Positions 28,487-40,249 of a stretch of 64,000 nt of DNA are shown here, one piece after another. Origin of the DNA: an uncultured Aliiroseovarius sp. (GTDB lineage: Bacteria > Pseudomonadota > Alphaproteobacteria > Rhodobacterales > Rhodobacteraceae); NCBI RefSeq assembly GCF_947497285.1, contig NZ_CANMFT010000001.1, positions 558,001-622,000 of the forward strand, written 5' to 3'. Position numbers and translations under genes: made by a program. Below the pieces are notes generated by a model, which saw nothing but the letters and a program-made list of their open reading frames with translations, was not told the origin of the DNA and searched no databases. Within the stretch, counting starts at the first letter, position 1, and each line of letters starts with the position of its first letter.

Positions 28487-30030
28487 TGAACAATCTGCTT
28501 TCCATCATCACCTTCCTGCCGCTGGTCGCGGCGGTGATCCTTGCGCTTTTCCTGCGCGGGGATGACGAAGCGGCCGTTCGCAACGCCAAGTGGCTTGCAC
28601 TTGCGGCAACTGTGGCCACGTTCCTGTTCTCGCTTCTTCTGCTGACCGGGTTTGACTCTGCCAACACCGACTTCCAGTTCGTGGAAGAAGGTGAATGGAT
28701 CATGGGCCTGAAATACAAGATGGGCGTCGACGGGATTTCGGTCCTGTTCGTGATGCTCACCACCTTCATGATGCCGCTGACGATCTGGGCCAGCTGGGGC
28801 GTAAAATCCCGCGTGAAGGAATACATGATCGCCTTCCTGCTGCTTGAAACCCTTATGCTGGGTGTTTTCATGGCGCTGGATCTGGTGCTGTTCTACCTGT
28901 TCTTCGAAGCAGGCCTGATCCCCATGTTCCTGATCATCGGGATCTGGGGCGGGAAAGAGCGGATCTATGCCGCCTTCAAGTTCTTTCTTTACACCTTCCT
29001 CGGCTCGGTCCTGATGCTGGTTGCCATGGTCTATATGTATGTGGATGCGGGCTCGACCGACATTCCGACGCTGATGGCGCATAAGTTCGGGTCGGACAGT
29101 TTCAGCCTGTTGGGCATCCAGATCGTTGGCGGGGCGCAGACGCTCTTGTTCCTGGCCTTCTTCGCCTCGTTCGCGGTGAAAATGCCGATGTGGCCGGTGC
29201 ACACCTGGTTGCCGGATGCACACGTTCAGGCGCCAACAGCGGGTTCGGTCGTGCTGGCCGCGATCCTTTTGAAGATGGGCGGCTACGGCTTCCTGCGCTT
29301 CAGCTTGCCGATGTTCCCGATTGGGACGGATGTGATGGCGACTTTCGTGCTTTGGCTGTCGGTCATCGCGATTGTCTACACCTCGCTCGTGGCGCTGGTG
29401 CAGGAGGACATGAAAAAGCTGATCGCGTATTCCTCCGTGGCACATATGGGTTATGTGACAGCGGGTATCTTCTCGCTCAACCAACAAGGTGTGGACGGCG
29501 CGATCTTCCAGATGCTCAGCCACGGCTTTATCTCGGGCGCGTTGTTCTTGTGTGTTGGCGTCATCTATGACCGCATGCACACCCGCGAGATTGACGCTTA
29601 CGGAGGCCTTGTGAACCGGATGCCGGCCTATGCGCTGATCTTCATGTTCTTCACCATGGCCAATGTCGGCCTGCCGGGCACCTCTGGCTTTGTCGGTGAA
29701 TTCCTGACGCTGGTCGGTATGTTCCAAGCCAACACTTGGGTGGCGCTGGTTGCCACCTCGGGTGTGATCCTTTCGGCGGCCTATGCGCTTTACCTTTATC
29801 GCCGCGTCGTCTTTGGCGATCTGATCAAGGAAAGCCTGAAGTCGATCACCGACATGGACGGGCGCGAGAAGATGATCTTCGCCCCGCTGGTGTTCATGAC
29901 CCTGCTTCTGGGCATCTATCCCAGCCTTGTGACCGACATGATCGGTCCCTCGGTTGAGGCCCTTCTGACCAACTTCCACGCCGCCGTTCCTGCAGATGTT
30001 GCAGAGATGGCCCAGACTGCATCGCATTAA
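28486..30030 (+). CDS. nuoM: NADH-quinone oxidoreductase subunit M (ND4)
   Basis: Second antiporter-like proton-pumping subunit, 514 residues and about 14 helices. It shows [21 protein letters not shown] with the channel glutamate, [35 protein letters not shown] and [16 protein letters not shown] 28486 overlaps the nuoL stop by one base; in-frame codons further upstream fall inside nuoL and are not used. Confidence 0.97.
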   Translation: MNNLLSIITFLPLVAAVILALFLRGDDEAAVRNAKWLALAATVATFLFSLLLLTGFDSANTDFQFVEEGEWIMGLKYKMGVDGISVLFVMLTTFMMPLTIWASWGVKSRVKEYMIAFLLLETLMLGVFMALDLVLFYLFFEAGLIPMFLIIGIWGGKERIYAAFKFFLYTFLGSVLMLVAMVYMYVDAGSTDIPTLMAHKFGSDSFSLLGIQIVGGAQTLLFLAFFASFAVKMPMWPVHTWLPDAHVQAPTAGSVVLAAILLKMGGYGFLRFSLPMFPIGTDVMATFVLWLSVIAIVYTSLVALVQEDMKKLIAYSSVAHMGYVTAGIFSLNQQGVDGAIFQMLSHGFISGALFLCVGVIYDRMHTREIDAYGGLVNRMPAYALIFMFFTMANVGLPGTSGFVGEFLTLVGMFQANTWVALVATSGVILSAAYALYLYRRVVFGDLIKESLKSITDMDGREKMIFAPLVFMTLLLGIYPSLVTDMIGPSVEALLTNFHAAVPADVAEMAQTASH

Positions 30031-30041
30031 GGAGAGCACAG

Positions 30042-31478
30042 ATGAGCTCTGTCGATATTCAAACGGTTCTGCCTGAACTCGCTTTGGCCATCTATGCGAT
30101 GGTTGCCCTTTTGGGCGCGGTTTATACCGGCAAGGATGCGCTGGCGAAGCCGATCACATGGATCACCGGTGCGGTGATGGTTGCCATCGCGTTGATGGTG
30201 GCAGGTGGTGACGGCGCACATGCGAGCTTCGGTGGCATGTTCCTGGACGACGCCTATGCGCGCTTTGCGAAGGTGGCAATCCTGCTGGCCGCTGCTGCCG
30301 TTCTGGTGATGGGCGAGGCGACGATGTCGCGCCGCGGGCTTCTGCGCTTCGAATACCCGATCCTCGTGGCGCTTGGCACCGTCGGCATGATGATGATGGT
30401 GTCGGCAGGCGATCTGATGTCGCTTTACATGGGACTGGAGCTGCAATCGCTGTCGCTCTATGTCGTCGCGTCCCTGAACCGCGACAGCGTGAAATCGACC
30501 GAGGCGGGTCTTAAGTATTTCGTGCTGGGCGCGTTGTCCTCGGGCTTGCTGCTTTACGGCGCGTCGCTGACCTACGGCTATGCGGGCACAACGTTGTTCT
30601 CGGGCATCATTCAAGCTGCCAATGACGGGCATGTGGGCCTTGGCCTGTTGATCGGTCTGGTCTTCGTGACTGCCGGTTTGGCCTTCAAGGTCTCGGCCGT
30701 GCCGTTCCACATGTGGACGCCGGACGTATACGAAGGTGCGCCGACCCCGGTCACGGCGTTCTTCGCCACCGCACCAAAGCTGGCAGCAATGGGCCTTTTC
30801 GGCCGCGTATTGTTCGATGCGTTCGGCGGAGCCATCGGAGACTGGCAGCAGATCATCGCGCTTCTGGCCGTGTTGTCGATGTTCCTTGGTGCCATTGCCG
30901 CCATTGGTCAAACCAACATCAAACGCCTGATGGCTTATTCGTCGATCGCCCATATGGGTTTCGCCTTGATGGGTCTGGCCGCTGGCACGGAATACGGTGT
31001 GCAGGCGATGCTGCTCTATATGGCGGTTTACCTGACCATGAACATCGGCACCTTCGCCTTCATCATGTCGATGGAACGTGACGGGCGCCCGGTCGCTGAC
31101 ATCTCGGCGCTGAACCAGTTTGCGGTGAATGACAAGCTGCGCGGGCTGGCCATGCTGATCTTGCTGTTCTCGCTGGCCGGTGTGCCGCCGATGCTGGGCT
31201 TCTTTGCCAAATACGGTGTGCTGATCGCTGCCGTGCAATCCGGTCTGGCATGGCTGGCTGTGGCCGGTGTGATCGCATCGGTGATCGGTGCGTTCTATTA
31301 CCTGCGCATTGTCTACTTCATGTATTTCGGGGAAGAAGGCGCCGGGGTCGAGATGAAAATGTCGCCCGCCGCTTGGGTGGCGTTGGTCGGATCGGCTGCG
31401 ATTGTTGTTCTGGGCGTCGTCAATTTCTTCGGCATCGAAACAGCCGCCGCTGCAGCGGCCGAAGCCCTTGTCAAATAA
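30042..31478 (+). CDS. nuoN: NADH-quinone oxidoreductase subunit N (ND2)
   Basis: Third antiporter-like subunit, 478 residues and about 14 helices. It shows [20 protein letters not shown] with the channel glutamate, [39 protein letters not shown] and [16 protein letters not shown]. Last of the 14 complex I genes. Its 3' end overlaps the probable birA start, so transcription and translation continue into cofactor genes. Confidence 0.97.
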   Translation: MSSVDIQTVLPELALAIYAMVALLGAVYTGKDALAKPITWITGAVMVAIALMVAGGDGAHASFGGMFLDDAYARFAKVAILLAAAAVLVMGEATMSRRGLLRFEYPILVALGTVGMMMMVSAGDLMSLYMGLELQSLSLYVVASLNRDSVKSTEAGLKYFVLGALSSGLLLYGASLTYGYAGTTLFSGIIQAANDGHVGLGLLIGLVFVTAGLAFKVSAVPFHMWTPDVYEGAPTPVTAFFATAPKLAAMGLFGRVLFDAFGGAIGDWQQIIALLAVLSMFLGAIAAIGQTNIKRLMAYSSIAHMGFALMGLAAGTEYGVQAMLLYMAVYLTMNIGTFAFIMSMERDGRPVADISALNQFAVNDKLRGLAMLILLFSLAGVPPMLGFFAKYGVLIAAVQSGLAWLAVAGVIASVIGAFYYLRIVYFMYFGEEGAGVEMKMSPAAWVALVGSAAIVVLGVVNFFGIETAAAAAAEALVK

Positions 31479-32232
31479 ACCCGTCACGGCTTGGCCAGAG
31501 GGCGTTGGAAAACGCGTTCTGGACCAGGTCGACAGCACCAATGAAGAGGCCCGGCGCATCGCGCCGGGTCTTTTGGGTCCAACATGGATATTAGCCCACC
31601 GGCAAACCGCAGGCCGCGGTCGCCGGGGCCGCGCTTGGGCAGACCCCAAGGGACATTTCTCAGCCACGCTTGTGATGCGCCCGACCGAACCACCTGCACA
31701 GGTGGCGCTGCGAAGCTTCGTGGCCTCGCTGGCGCTTTTTGATGCACTCGTCATGGCCACCGGTCGGCCGGAGGCGTTTTCGTTGAAGTGGCCCAATGAT
31801 GTGCTGCTGAACGGCGGCAAAGTGGCTGGCATCTTGCTGGAAAGCGCCGGGTTGGGCGCGCAGGTTGGGCATTTTGCCATCGGCATCGGCGTGAACCTGA
31901 TCGACGCGCCCGAAGGAGCGGCCATCGAAGGACGCGCCGTTGCGCCTGTCAGTCTGGCCGGGGAAACTGGGGTCAGCCTGACCCCAGAGGCGTTTCTTGA
32001 CCTGCTGGCCCCCGCCTATGCGCAACACGAGGCGAGCTTCACCACCTATGGTTTCGCGCCCATTCGCGAGGCGTGGCTGGCCCGCGCCGCCCGTCTGGGC
32101 GAGGTCATCACCGCGCGCACCACGCGCGCCGAATATACCGGACGGTTTGACACGGTGGACGCGGACGGCAACCTTGTTCTATCAACAGCCACATCCCGCG
32201 AGGTCATCCCCGCGGCCGAGATTTTCTTCTAA
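31468..32232 (+). CDS. birA: Biotin-[acetyl-CoA-carboxylase] ligase, monofunctional
   Basis: Attaches biotin to carboxylase BCCP domains through biotinyl-AMP. The catalytic motif GRGRRGR (in [14 protein letters not shown]), [20 protein letters not shown] and GIGVNL are present. The N-terminal DNA-binding domain of E. coli BirA is absent, so it is not a repressor. No ATG fits; TTG at 31468, overlapping the nuoN end by 11 bases, gives [20 protein letters not shown] as N-terminus and is my choice, though uncertain. The MCC alpha subunit is a likely substrate. Confidence 0.9.
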   Translation: MSNKPVTAWPEGVGKRVLDQVDSTNEEARRIAPGLLGPTWILAHRQTAGRGRRGRAWADPKGHFSATLVMRPTEPPAQVALRSFVASLALFDALVMATGRPEAFSLKWPNDVLLNGGKVAGILLESAGLGAQVGHFAIGIGVNLIDAPEGAAIEGRAVAPVSLAGETGVSLTPEAFLDLLAPAYAQHEASFTTYGFAPIREAWLARAARLGEVITARTTRAEYTGRFDTVDADGNLVLSTATSREVIPAAEIFF

Positions 32233-32242
32233 GGGGCAACGC

Positions 32243-33022
32243 ATGCTTTTGGCGATCGACTGCGGAAACACGAACACAGCATTCTCGATCTGGGATGGCG
32301 AGAAATTTCTGTGCACGATGCGAACCTCGACCCACCATTCACGCACGGCGGATGCCTATTTCACGTGGTTCTCGACCCTGATCAACCACTATGGGATCAA
32401 GCCAGAGATCACGGATGTGGTCGTCAGCTCGACCGTGCCGCGCGTCGTGTGGAACCTGCGCGTGTTTGCGGATCGGTTTTTTGACTGCCGCCCTTTGGTG
32501 GTCGGAAAGCCCGATTGCCTTTTGCCCGTTCCGCCACGTGTGGACGTGGGCGCTGTGCCCGGCCCCGACCGCTTGGCAAACGCGGTTGCGGCCTTTGATC
32601 GCCACGGTGGCGATTGCATGGTCGTCGATTTCGGCACCGCCACAAATATCGACGTGGTGGCGCATGACGGGGCCTATATCGGGGGCGTGATTGCACCGGG
32701 TGTGAACCTGTCGCTTGAAGCGCTGCACCAAGGCGCCGCAGCCCTGCCGCATGTCGACGTGACCCAGCCAGATAAGGTGATTGGCACCAATACGGTTGGC
32801 TGCATTCAGTCGGGCATCTTCTGGGGCTATGTCGGGCTTGTGCAAGGGCTTGTGCAACGGGTGAAAGACGAATACGGCCTGCCAATGAAAGTCATCGGAA
32901 CCGGTGGCCTTGCCCCGCTGTTCGAGCAGGGCGACAATCTATATGACGTAATTGATCACGACCTGACCATGCACGGTCTGGTTCGGATCTACGATTACAA
33001 TAAGGAACAGGGCAACTTATGA
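32243..33022 (+). CDS. coaX: Type III pantothenate kinase
   Basis: First step of coenzyme A synthesis. The 259-residue ASKHA-fold protein has the phosphate loop LLAIDCGNTNTAF at its start, PGPDRLANAVAA, VVDFGTATNID and the C-terminal VIGTGGLAPLF. AAGGGG lies 6 bases before ATG 32243. It follows birA by 10 bases and overlaps rnj by four, so it is part of the nuo-birA-coaX-rnj run. Confidence 0.95.
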   Translation: MLLAIDCGNTNTAFSIWDGEKFLCTMRTSTHHSRTADAYFTWFSTLINHYGIKPEITDVVVSSTVPRVVWNLRVFADRFFDCRPLVVGKPDCLLPVPPRVDVGAVPGPDRLANAVAAFDRHGGDCMVVDFGTATNIDVVAHDGAYIGGVIAPGVNLSLEALHQGAAALPHVDVTQPDKVIGTNTVGCIQSGIFWGYVGLVQGLVQRVKDEYGLPMKVIGTGGLAPLFEQGDNLYDVIDHDLTMHGLVRIYDYNKEQGNL

Positions 33023-34680
33023 GTGCTGACCGTCTGATTTACCTCCCACTGGGGGGCGCCGGCGAGATCGGCATGAATGCCTATGTCTATGGCTATGGCA
33101 AACCGGGGAAAGAACGTCTGATCCTTGTGGATCTGGGCGTGACCTTCCCAGATATGGACACCACGCCGGGGGTGAACCTGATCATGCCGGACATCACATG
33201 GCTTGCTGACAATGCCGACCGGCTGGAAGCGATCTTCATCACCCACGCGCATGAAGATCACGTGGGGGCAATTGGGCGGCTGTATCCGCGGCTGAAAGCG
33301 CCGATCCACGCGCGCCCCTTCACCCGCTATCACGCGCAGCGCAAGATGGAAGAAAACGGACAGGTGGCCGAGGCCGTGATCGCGGCCGATGTCTATCCAC
33401 AAGTGATCGAGGCGGGGCCGTTCAAAGTCAGCTTTCTGCCGATCAGCCACTCGATCCCGGAAAGCGCAGGGCTGGTGATTGACACGCCTGCTGGCCGGGT
33501 GGTGCATACGGGTGACTTCAAACTGGACGAAACCCCGGTGCTGGGTGACCCGTTTGACGAAGCGCTGTGGCGCGAAATTGCGAAACCGGGCGTGAAGGCG
33601 CTGGTGTGCGATTCCACCAACGTGTTTTCAACCCATCCCGGCCGCTCGGAAGCCGAAGTTGGCCCCGAACTGGTGACGCTGATCGAGGCGGCACCGCATA
33701 TGGTGGTGGCGACCACCTTTGCCTCGAACGTCGCCCGCGTGAAACAACTGGCCGAAGCGGGCAAAGCGGCGGGACGCTCTGTTTGTCTGTTGGGGCGCGC
33801 GATGCGTCGTATGATCCAGGCGGGCATCGAAACCGGTGTGTTGCAGGACTTCCCCGCAACCGTCACCCCTGAAGACGCGCGCGATATTCCGCGTGAAAGT
33901 CTGATGCTGATCGTGACCGGCAGTCAGGGCGAACGGCGCGCCGCCAGCGCCCAATTGGCGCGTGGAAAGTATATGGGGCTCAGCCTTGCTGAAGGCGACA
34001 TGTTCCTGTTTTCGTCCAAGACCATCCCCGGCAATGAACGCGGGGTTATCCGCATCCTGAATGCCTATTCCGAGATGGGTGTCGATGTCGTTGCTGAAAG
34101 CGATCGCTATCATGTGTCTGGCCATGCCAATGGCCCGGACCTGCAACGCGTGCACGAGATTGTGGACCCCGAGATCGTGATCCCGATGCACGGCGAACAC
34201 CGTCATCTGCGCCAACACGCCATGCTGGCGCAAGAGAGTGGCCGCAAATCGCTGGTCGTGGTGAATGGAGCGATGTGTGACCTGACAAGTGGCACCCCAC
34301 ACGTGGTCGAACATGTTGAGGCAGAGCGCATCTATCTGGATGGCGACATTTTGATCGGCGCACTGGACGGGGTCGTGCGCGACCGCATTCGTCTGGCGCT
34401 GAACGGTCATGTCATCGTGAACGTGATTGTCGAAGGCAACGAGCCTTTGGGTGAGCCGTGGGTCGAACTGATGGGGCTGCCCGAGATTGGAAAGTCCAAA
34501 GCGGCTCTGGTCGACGTGCTTGAAGAAGACCTTGGTCAATTCCTGATGCGCGCGGGCAAAAAGACCCTGCGGGACGACGACAAGCTGGGCGAAGAGCTCA
34601 AGCGTATCGCGCGCAAGACGACCAATGATGAAACCGGCCACAAGCCGGAAGTGACTTTGGTGGTCAGCCGCCTGGAATAA
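33019..34680 (+). CDS. rnj: Ribonuclease J
   Basis: Metallo-beta-lactamase/beta-CASP ribonuclease of 553 residues acting in 5'-3' exonucleolytic and endonucleolytic mRNA and rRNA maturation. The zinc motif is THAHEDHVGAIGRL, with further ligands in SHSIPES and HTGDFKLD. The beta-CASP part holds SGHANGPDLQRVHEI and PMHGEHRHLRQHA. A C-terminal domain completes the standard length. The start overlaps coaX by four bases, and a strong terminator follows. Confidence 0.95.
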   Translation: MSADRLIYLPLGGAGEIGMNAYVYGYGKPGKERLILVDLGVTFPDMDTTPGVNLIMPDITWLADNADRLEAIFITHAHEDHVGAIGRLYPRLKAPIHARPFTRYHAQRKMEENGQVAEAVIAADVYPQVIEAGPFKVSFLPISHSIPESAGLVIDTPAGRVVHTGDFKLDETPVLGDPFDEALWREIAKPGVKALVCDSTNVFSTHPGRSEAEVGPELVTLIEAAPHMVVATTFASNVARVKQLAEAGKAAGRSVCLLGRAMRRMIQAGIETGVLQDFPATVTPEDARDIPRESLMLIVTGSQGERRAASAQLARGKYMGLSLAEGDMFLFSSKTIPGNERGVIRILNAYSEMGVDVVAESDRYHVSGHANGPDLQRVHEIVDPEIVIPMHGEHRHLRQHAMLAQESGRKSLVVVNGAMCDLTSGTPHVVEHVEAERIYLDGDILIGALDGVVRDRIRLALNGHVIVNVIVEGNEPLGEPWVELMGLPEIGKSKAALVDVLEEDLGQFLMRAGKKTLRDDDKLGEELKRIARKTTNDETGHKPEVTLVVSRLE

Positions 34681-34763
34681 ACGTGGGTGTTGCTGCGTGT
34701 TGCGGGGCAAGCTGTGGCAGAGTTTGTCGTGTCACAAAACGCGCGAAGGCACTTGGAAAACAC

Positions 34764-34793
34764 AAAGGCCCGCAGGTTATCCTGCGGGCCTTT
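34764..34793. terminator. Bidirectional intrinsic terminator between rnj and the RhlE-like gene
   Basis: A perfect 10-bp stem GGCCCGCAGG / CCTGCGGGCC around the loop TTAT, flanked by AAA before and TTT after. It therefore works as a Rho-independent terminator on both strands. It sits between the convergent ends of rnj (34680) and the helicase (34820) and closes the long nuo transcript. Confidence 0.9.
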
Positions 34794-34819
34794 CGTATTT
34801 GTGCTGAAGGACGCGTGCC

Positions 34820-36283
34820 TTAGCTTGTGCGGCGTTCGTCAAAGCTTTTTGCAATAAAATCAGGCAGATGATCGCCCATGCCGACAGTCTTGTTGCCGCC
34901 GTCACGACGGTCAGAGCCGCCACGTCCACGCCCGCCCCGTTGCGGCTTGGCGTCGTCGCGCTTTGCCTTAGGCGCTTGCTGTTGCGCCTCGGTGTCGGGT
35001 GTTTGGCGCGCCTCTTTGGCGGGCTGATCCTTGGGTGCAGGCTTGGCTGTGTCATCTGACCGGCGACCACGCGACCGCTTCGGTTTCTCCTCGACCTCGC
35101 CTGCGTCCTTTTTGTCAGCCGCTGGCTGATGGGTCGCAAGCGGGTTGTCGACGCGCGGAATTTTCGTCTCAATCAGGCGCTCTACTGCATCAAGGTTCTT
35201 TTCGTCGCGCGGCTCGCAAATCATGATGGCCTTGCCGTCACGCCCGGCGCGGCCCGTGCGGCCGATGCGGTGGACATAGTCTTCTGCGTGTCCGGGCACG
35301 TCGAAGTTGAACACGTGGCTGACATTGGGAATGTCGAGCCCGCGCGCCGCAACGTCAGACGCGCACAAAAAGCGCAGCGTGCCTGCGCGAAATCCGTTCA
35401 ACACTTCGGTTCGCTTGGATTGTTCCAGATCACCGTGGATCGGGGCCGCGTCATAGCCGTATTTCTTCAGACTTTTGGCGGTGGTATCCACATCGGTCTT
35501 GCGATTGCAGAAGATGATAGCGTTGGTGCAGGCGTCACCTTCGCGGTCGATCAGGGCGCGCAGGATTTTGCGTTTTTCCGTCGCAGCGCGATCACGGCGT
35601 GACGCCTTGAACATGCAAAGCTCTTGGGTGATCGTCTCTGACGCGGTGGCTTGGCGTGCTACTTCGATCCGGGCGGGGTTCGACAGGAACGTGTTGGTGA
35701 TCCGCTCAATCTCGGGCGCCATCGTGGCCGAGAAGAAAAGCGTTTGCCGGGTGAACGGCGTCAGCGAGAAGATCTTTTCGATATCCGGGATGAAGCCCAT
35801 GTCGAGCATCCGGTCAGCTTCATCCACCACCATGATTTGCACGCCGGTCAGCAAAAGCTTGCCGCGTTCGAAATGGTCCAGCAGGCGGCCGGGGGTGGCG
35901 ATCAGAACGTCAACGCCGCGGTCGATCAGTTGGTCTTGTTCCTTGAAGCTGACGCCGCCGATCAAAAGGGCCTTGGTCAGTTTCACGTGTTTGGCATAGG
36001 TGTCGAAGTTTTCAGCCACCTGCGCGGCCAACTCGCGTGTCGGGCACAAAACCAACGAGCGTGGCATGCGCGCACGGGCACGGCCACGGGCAAGGGCCGT
36101 GATCATTGGCAGCGTGAAGCTGGCGGTTTTTCCCGTGCCGGTCTGGGCAATCCCCAAAACATCGCGCCCTTCAAGCGCGGGCGGGATGGCACCTTCTTGG
36201 ATCGGGGTAGGGCTGGTATAGCCCGCTTCATCAATGGCTTTCAGCACTTTAGGGCTGAGCTTTAGGTCAGAAAATTTTATCAT
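34820..36283 (-). CDS. rhlE: DEAD-box RNA helicase, RhlE-like
   Basis: ATP-dependent RNA helicase of 487 residues for RNA unwinding in ribosome assembly or decay. All core motifs are present: the Q motif with PTPIQ, GIAQTGTGKTASF (Walker A), PTRELAAQ, VDEADRMLDMGF (DEAD), SATM, VAARGLDIPNVSHVFNFD and HRIGRTGRAGR. Beyond residue 385 is a charged tail rich in Lys, Arg, Pro and Gly, ending in RGGRGRGG-type repeats that bind RNA. It is convergent with rnj. Confidence 0.92.
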   Translation of the reverse strand: MIKFSDLKLSPKVLKAIDEAGYTSPTPIQEGAIPPALEGRDVLGIAQTGTGKTASFTLPMITALARGRARARMPRSLVLCPTRELAAQVAENFDTYAKHVKLTKALLIGGVSFKEQDQLIDRGVDVLIATPGRLLDHFERGKLLLTGVQIMVVDEADRMLDMGFIPDIEKIFSLTPFTRQTLFFSATMAPEIERITNTFLSNPARIEVARQATASETITQELCMFKASRRDRAATEKRKILRALIDREGDACTNAIIFCNRKTDVDTTAKSLKKYGYDAAPIHGDLEQSKRTEVLNGFRAGTLRFLCASDVAARGLDIPNVSHVFNFDVPGHAEDYVHRIGRTGRAGRDGKAIMICEPRDEKNLDAVERLIETKIPRVDNPLATHQPAADKKDAGEVEEKPKRSRGRRSDDTAKPAPKDQPAKEARQTPDTEAQQQAPKAKRDDAKPQRGGRGRGGSDRRDGGNKTVGMGDHLPDFIAKSFDERRTS

Positions 36284-36433
36284 GTATGTCCTGTTTCACG
36301 GACATCTTCGCCCGTGCGGATGGGAAGGGAAGGCCCGTATGGCCGGTGCACAAAGCTTGCGCCCCTTCAATATGCCATGTGGGTAAAGAAAAACCGGGCT
36401 ATGGTCAACAACATGGGTGCGTTTGCGAACAAT

Positions 36434-37090
36434 TCAAGCAAAGCGGTGTGATTGTTGCCGGGTTTGAGCGGATTCGTGCAAGACCGGCGTGTAACCCGCG
36501 CGCAGAACCTGCACCAGCGGCGCCGGGGTCAGCACGATTGCCACGCCAGATGGTCTGCGAATCTGCGGGCCATAGGTCATTGATCGAAAAGGAAGAAGGT
36601 GGTCATCGACGACAAGATGTGGTGCGCCATCGTGCAGCACAAAGCTGCTGTTCGGCAGGGTATCCAGTGCGGCCTTGTGACGGATTTGCGTGCGCGTTCG
36701 ATCGACCCGGTCATGATGCAGACATTTATCAATCGCTTTGTGACCCTCGTTTCGACCTGTGGCGGTTGCCCAAGCGGCCTTGAACGCGCGGTAAGCTTCT
36801 GGACGGCAATAGGCGCAGGGGCGGTGGCCCGCGGCCAAGCCTACCGCCTCGTCCAGAAAGAACAGCGGCGTCCAGCCGCGTGCAGGCATGGGGCCATGAT
36901 AGCGCCCCTTGGGATGGGTCAGCGTGCAAATGATCCAGTGGTGGTGTTTCCAGCGTGACGTGCCAAGGCGGCCATGGGTGAAGGGCAGAATACCCCGGTT
37001 GCCGGTGAACATCCCGCGCGCGTGGTCCGCCACAATCTCACCCGTTGGCAACACGCGGTTTTGCAAGGGCGAGGGGCGATGCGTGGGCAT
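36434..37090 (-). CDS. Conserved protein of unknown function with a CxxC motif
   Basis: A 218-residue protein starting 4 bases after the prfC stop on the same strand, so co-transcribed with it. It is rich in His, Arg and Trp. Recognisable blocks are VLPTGEIVADHARGMFTGNRG near the N-terminus, HPKGRYHGPM, and GHRPCAYCRPEAYRAF with Cys92 and Cys95 as possible zinc ligands. I do not recognise the family with certainty. The conserved look and regular codon use support a real soluble protein. No catalytic function can be assigned. Confidence 0.65.
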   Translation of the reverse strand: MPTHRPSPLQNRVLPTGEIVADHARGMFTGNRGILPFTHGRLGTSRWKHHHWIICTLTHPKGRYHGPMPARGWTPLFFLDEAVGLAAGHRPCAYCRPEAYRAFKAAWATATGRNEGHKAIDKCLHHDRVDRTRTQIRHKAALDTLPNSSFVLHDGAPHLVVDDHLLPFRSMTYGPQIRRPSGVAIVLTPAPLVQVLRAGYTPVLHESAQTRQQSHRFA

Positions 37091-37094
37091 GGAG

Positions 37095-38702
<1,608 letters not shown>

Positions 38703-38823
38703 GGGATCGCATATAGCGACGGGCGCGGGTGCGCGCAACAAGCATGGGTGCTTTCCTCGTGTGGGTGGCCCTGCTAGGTCTGGGATGAACTGGGCACGTG
38801 ATGCCGGAAGATGGGAGAGACCG

Positions 38824-39603
38824 ATGGATCTGGGAATTTCAGGCAAGCGGGCGCTGGTATGTGCGTCCTCTAAAGGGTTGGGGCTTGGATGCGCGCGGGC
38901 TTTGGCGCGGGAAGGCGTGTCGCTGGTGATGAATGCGCGCACCGAAGGGCCATTGTTGGACGCGGCCAAGGCGATCCGTGCAGAAACAGGCGTGGACGTG
39001 GTGACGGTTGCCGCGGACGTGACGACAGAGGATGGGCGCAAACGGGTGCTGGACACTGCAGGCGACGTCGAAATTCTAGTAACCAACGCAGGTGGCCCAC
39101 CCCCCGGCATGTGGTCGGATTGGGATCGCGACGATTTCATCGCGGCGTTTGACGCCAATTTGCTGGCGCCGATTGCACTGATGCAGGCGCTTGTTCCCGG
39201 CATGGCGGATCAGGGATGGGGCCGGGTGGTGAATATCACCAGCTTCTCGGTCAAGGCACCAATCCCTGTGCTTGGCCTGTCCAACACCGCGCGCACGGGC
39301 CTGACGGGCTTTGTGGCTGGCACCGCGCGTCAGGTCGCCGGGCAGGGTGTGATCATCAACAACCTTTTGCCGGGGATCCATGACACCGACCGTGCCGCCG
39401 CGCTGGACAAGGGCGTGGTCGAGGCGCATGGCGGATCGGTTGACGAAGCCCGCGCGGCGCGTGCGGCCACGATCCCGGCCGGTCGCTATGGCACGGCGGA
39501 GGAGTTTGGCGCGACCTGTGCCTTTCTGTGTTCCCAACATGCTGGTTTCATGGTGGGGCAGAACGTGCTCCTGGATGGCGGCGCGGTGAACGCCACCTTC
39601 TGA
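38824..39603 (+). CDS. Short-chain dehydrogenase/reductase lacking the usual Tyr-x3-Lys site
   Basis: A 259-residue Rossmann-fold SDR with the NAD(P) loop CASSKGLGLGCARAL, NAGGPPPG and the late PGIHDTDR. The catalytic serine is present in NITSFSVKAP, but where classical SDRs have Tyr-x3-Lys this protein reads LGLSNTARTGLTG, so both catalytic residues are missing. This matches a known 3-oxoacyl-ACP-reductase-like subfamily with LSN-x2-R in place of the tetrad. The reaction is unknown. It reads divergently from prfC. Confidence 0.8.
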   Translation: MDLGISGKRALVCASSKGLGLGCARALAREGVSLVMNARTEGPLLDAAKAIRAETGVDVVTVAADVTTEDGRKRVLDTAGDVEILVTNAGGPPPGMWSDWDRDDFIAAFDANLLAPIALMQALVPGMADQGWGRVVNITSFSVKAPIPVLGLSNTARTGLTGFVAGTARQVAGQGVIINNLLPGIHDTDRAAALDKGVVEAHGGSVDEARAARAATIPAGRYGTAEEFGATCAFLCSQHAGFMVGQNVLLDGGAVNATF

Positions 39604-39624
39604 TCTGCTTTTGACAGACCGGAG

Positions 39625-40233
39625 CTATGGCCGTTCGGAGCGCGGTGGGGTCAAGGCAAAGCCGTTGCCCTGTGGGCGCACGGACCAGTGGCGCGGCGGG
39701 TCCGACCGCGCCCGCTGTCGGCTCAGCGCCCAACGGTCCGGGTCGGGCCAGTGATCCGGTGCCATGTGCCAGCGGCTTTCCACCCCCTGCGCCCCACCAT
39801 CCGGGGTCAGCAGCAGCGCCGTCGGAGCGCGGCCGGACAGTTGTGTTCCGGTTTCGGCGGCCAAGTGCAATCGGCGGATCGGGGTCAGGGCGGGGGGCTT
39901 GTCCATTTCACCGACCACCAGCGGCACGACACCTGCGCGCAATGTTTCCTGCAACGCCCACAGCACGTCCTCGGCCCGGTCCACCTGCACGAAGATGAAC
40001 CGCGCGGGGTCGGCAAAGGGCACCATGCCCGGCCCATGCAGTCGGGATGTCCCCCATCCGGGCGCGATCCAGAAAACCGGCCCTTCGTTGGCACCGGCCA
40101 CCATCATTGCCAGCGTCTGGCGTGCAGGGCCGCAAAACTCGTGCACCCGCGCCGGTGTCAGCGTCAGGTCGCCCAGAAAGGCAAGCCCGCGTGCCGGGCG
40201 ATGTGGGCGGCGATCAAGGGTCACGTGTTGCAT
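39625..40233 (-). CDS. ImuA-like RecA-fold protein, SOS-boxed and without imuB/dnaE2 partners
   Basis: A 202-residue protein resembling ImuA, the RecA-like partner of the ImuB/DnaE2 mutagenesis complex. Matching blocks include ARVHEFCGPARQTLAMMVAG, GPVFWIAPGW, DPARFIFVQVDRAEDVLWAL, RRLHLAAETG and a C-terminal SRWHMAP-to-RPQGNGF region. No Walker A motif remains. The usual downstream imuB and dnaE2 genes are absent; the gene is convergent with the SDR. A perfect SOS box lies 17 bases upstream. The identity rests on motif resemblance by eye. Confidence 0.65.
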   Translation of the reverse strand: MQHVTLDRRPHRPARGLAFLGDLTLTPARVHEFCGPARQTLAMMVAGANEGPVFWIAPGWGTSRLHGPGMVPFADPARFIFVQVDRAEDVLWALQETLRAGVVPLVVGEMDKPPALTPIRRLHLAAETGTQLSGRAPTALLLTPDGGAQGVESRWHMAPDHWPDPDRWALSRQRARSDPPRHWSVRPQGNGFALTPPRSERP

Positions 40234-40249
40234 GGGGGCAGATTACGAT

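Noticed and set aside
38703-39203. N-terminal extension of prfC by 167 codons
   Set aside because: The frame is open, but the sequence is low-complexity Ser/Ala/Pro, antisense to the SDR gene. RF3 starts normally at 38702 and has the standard length from there.
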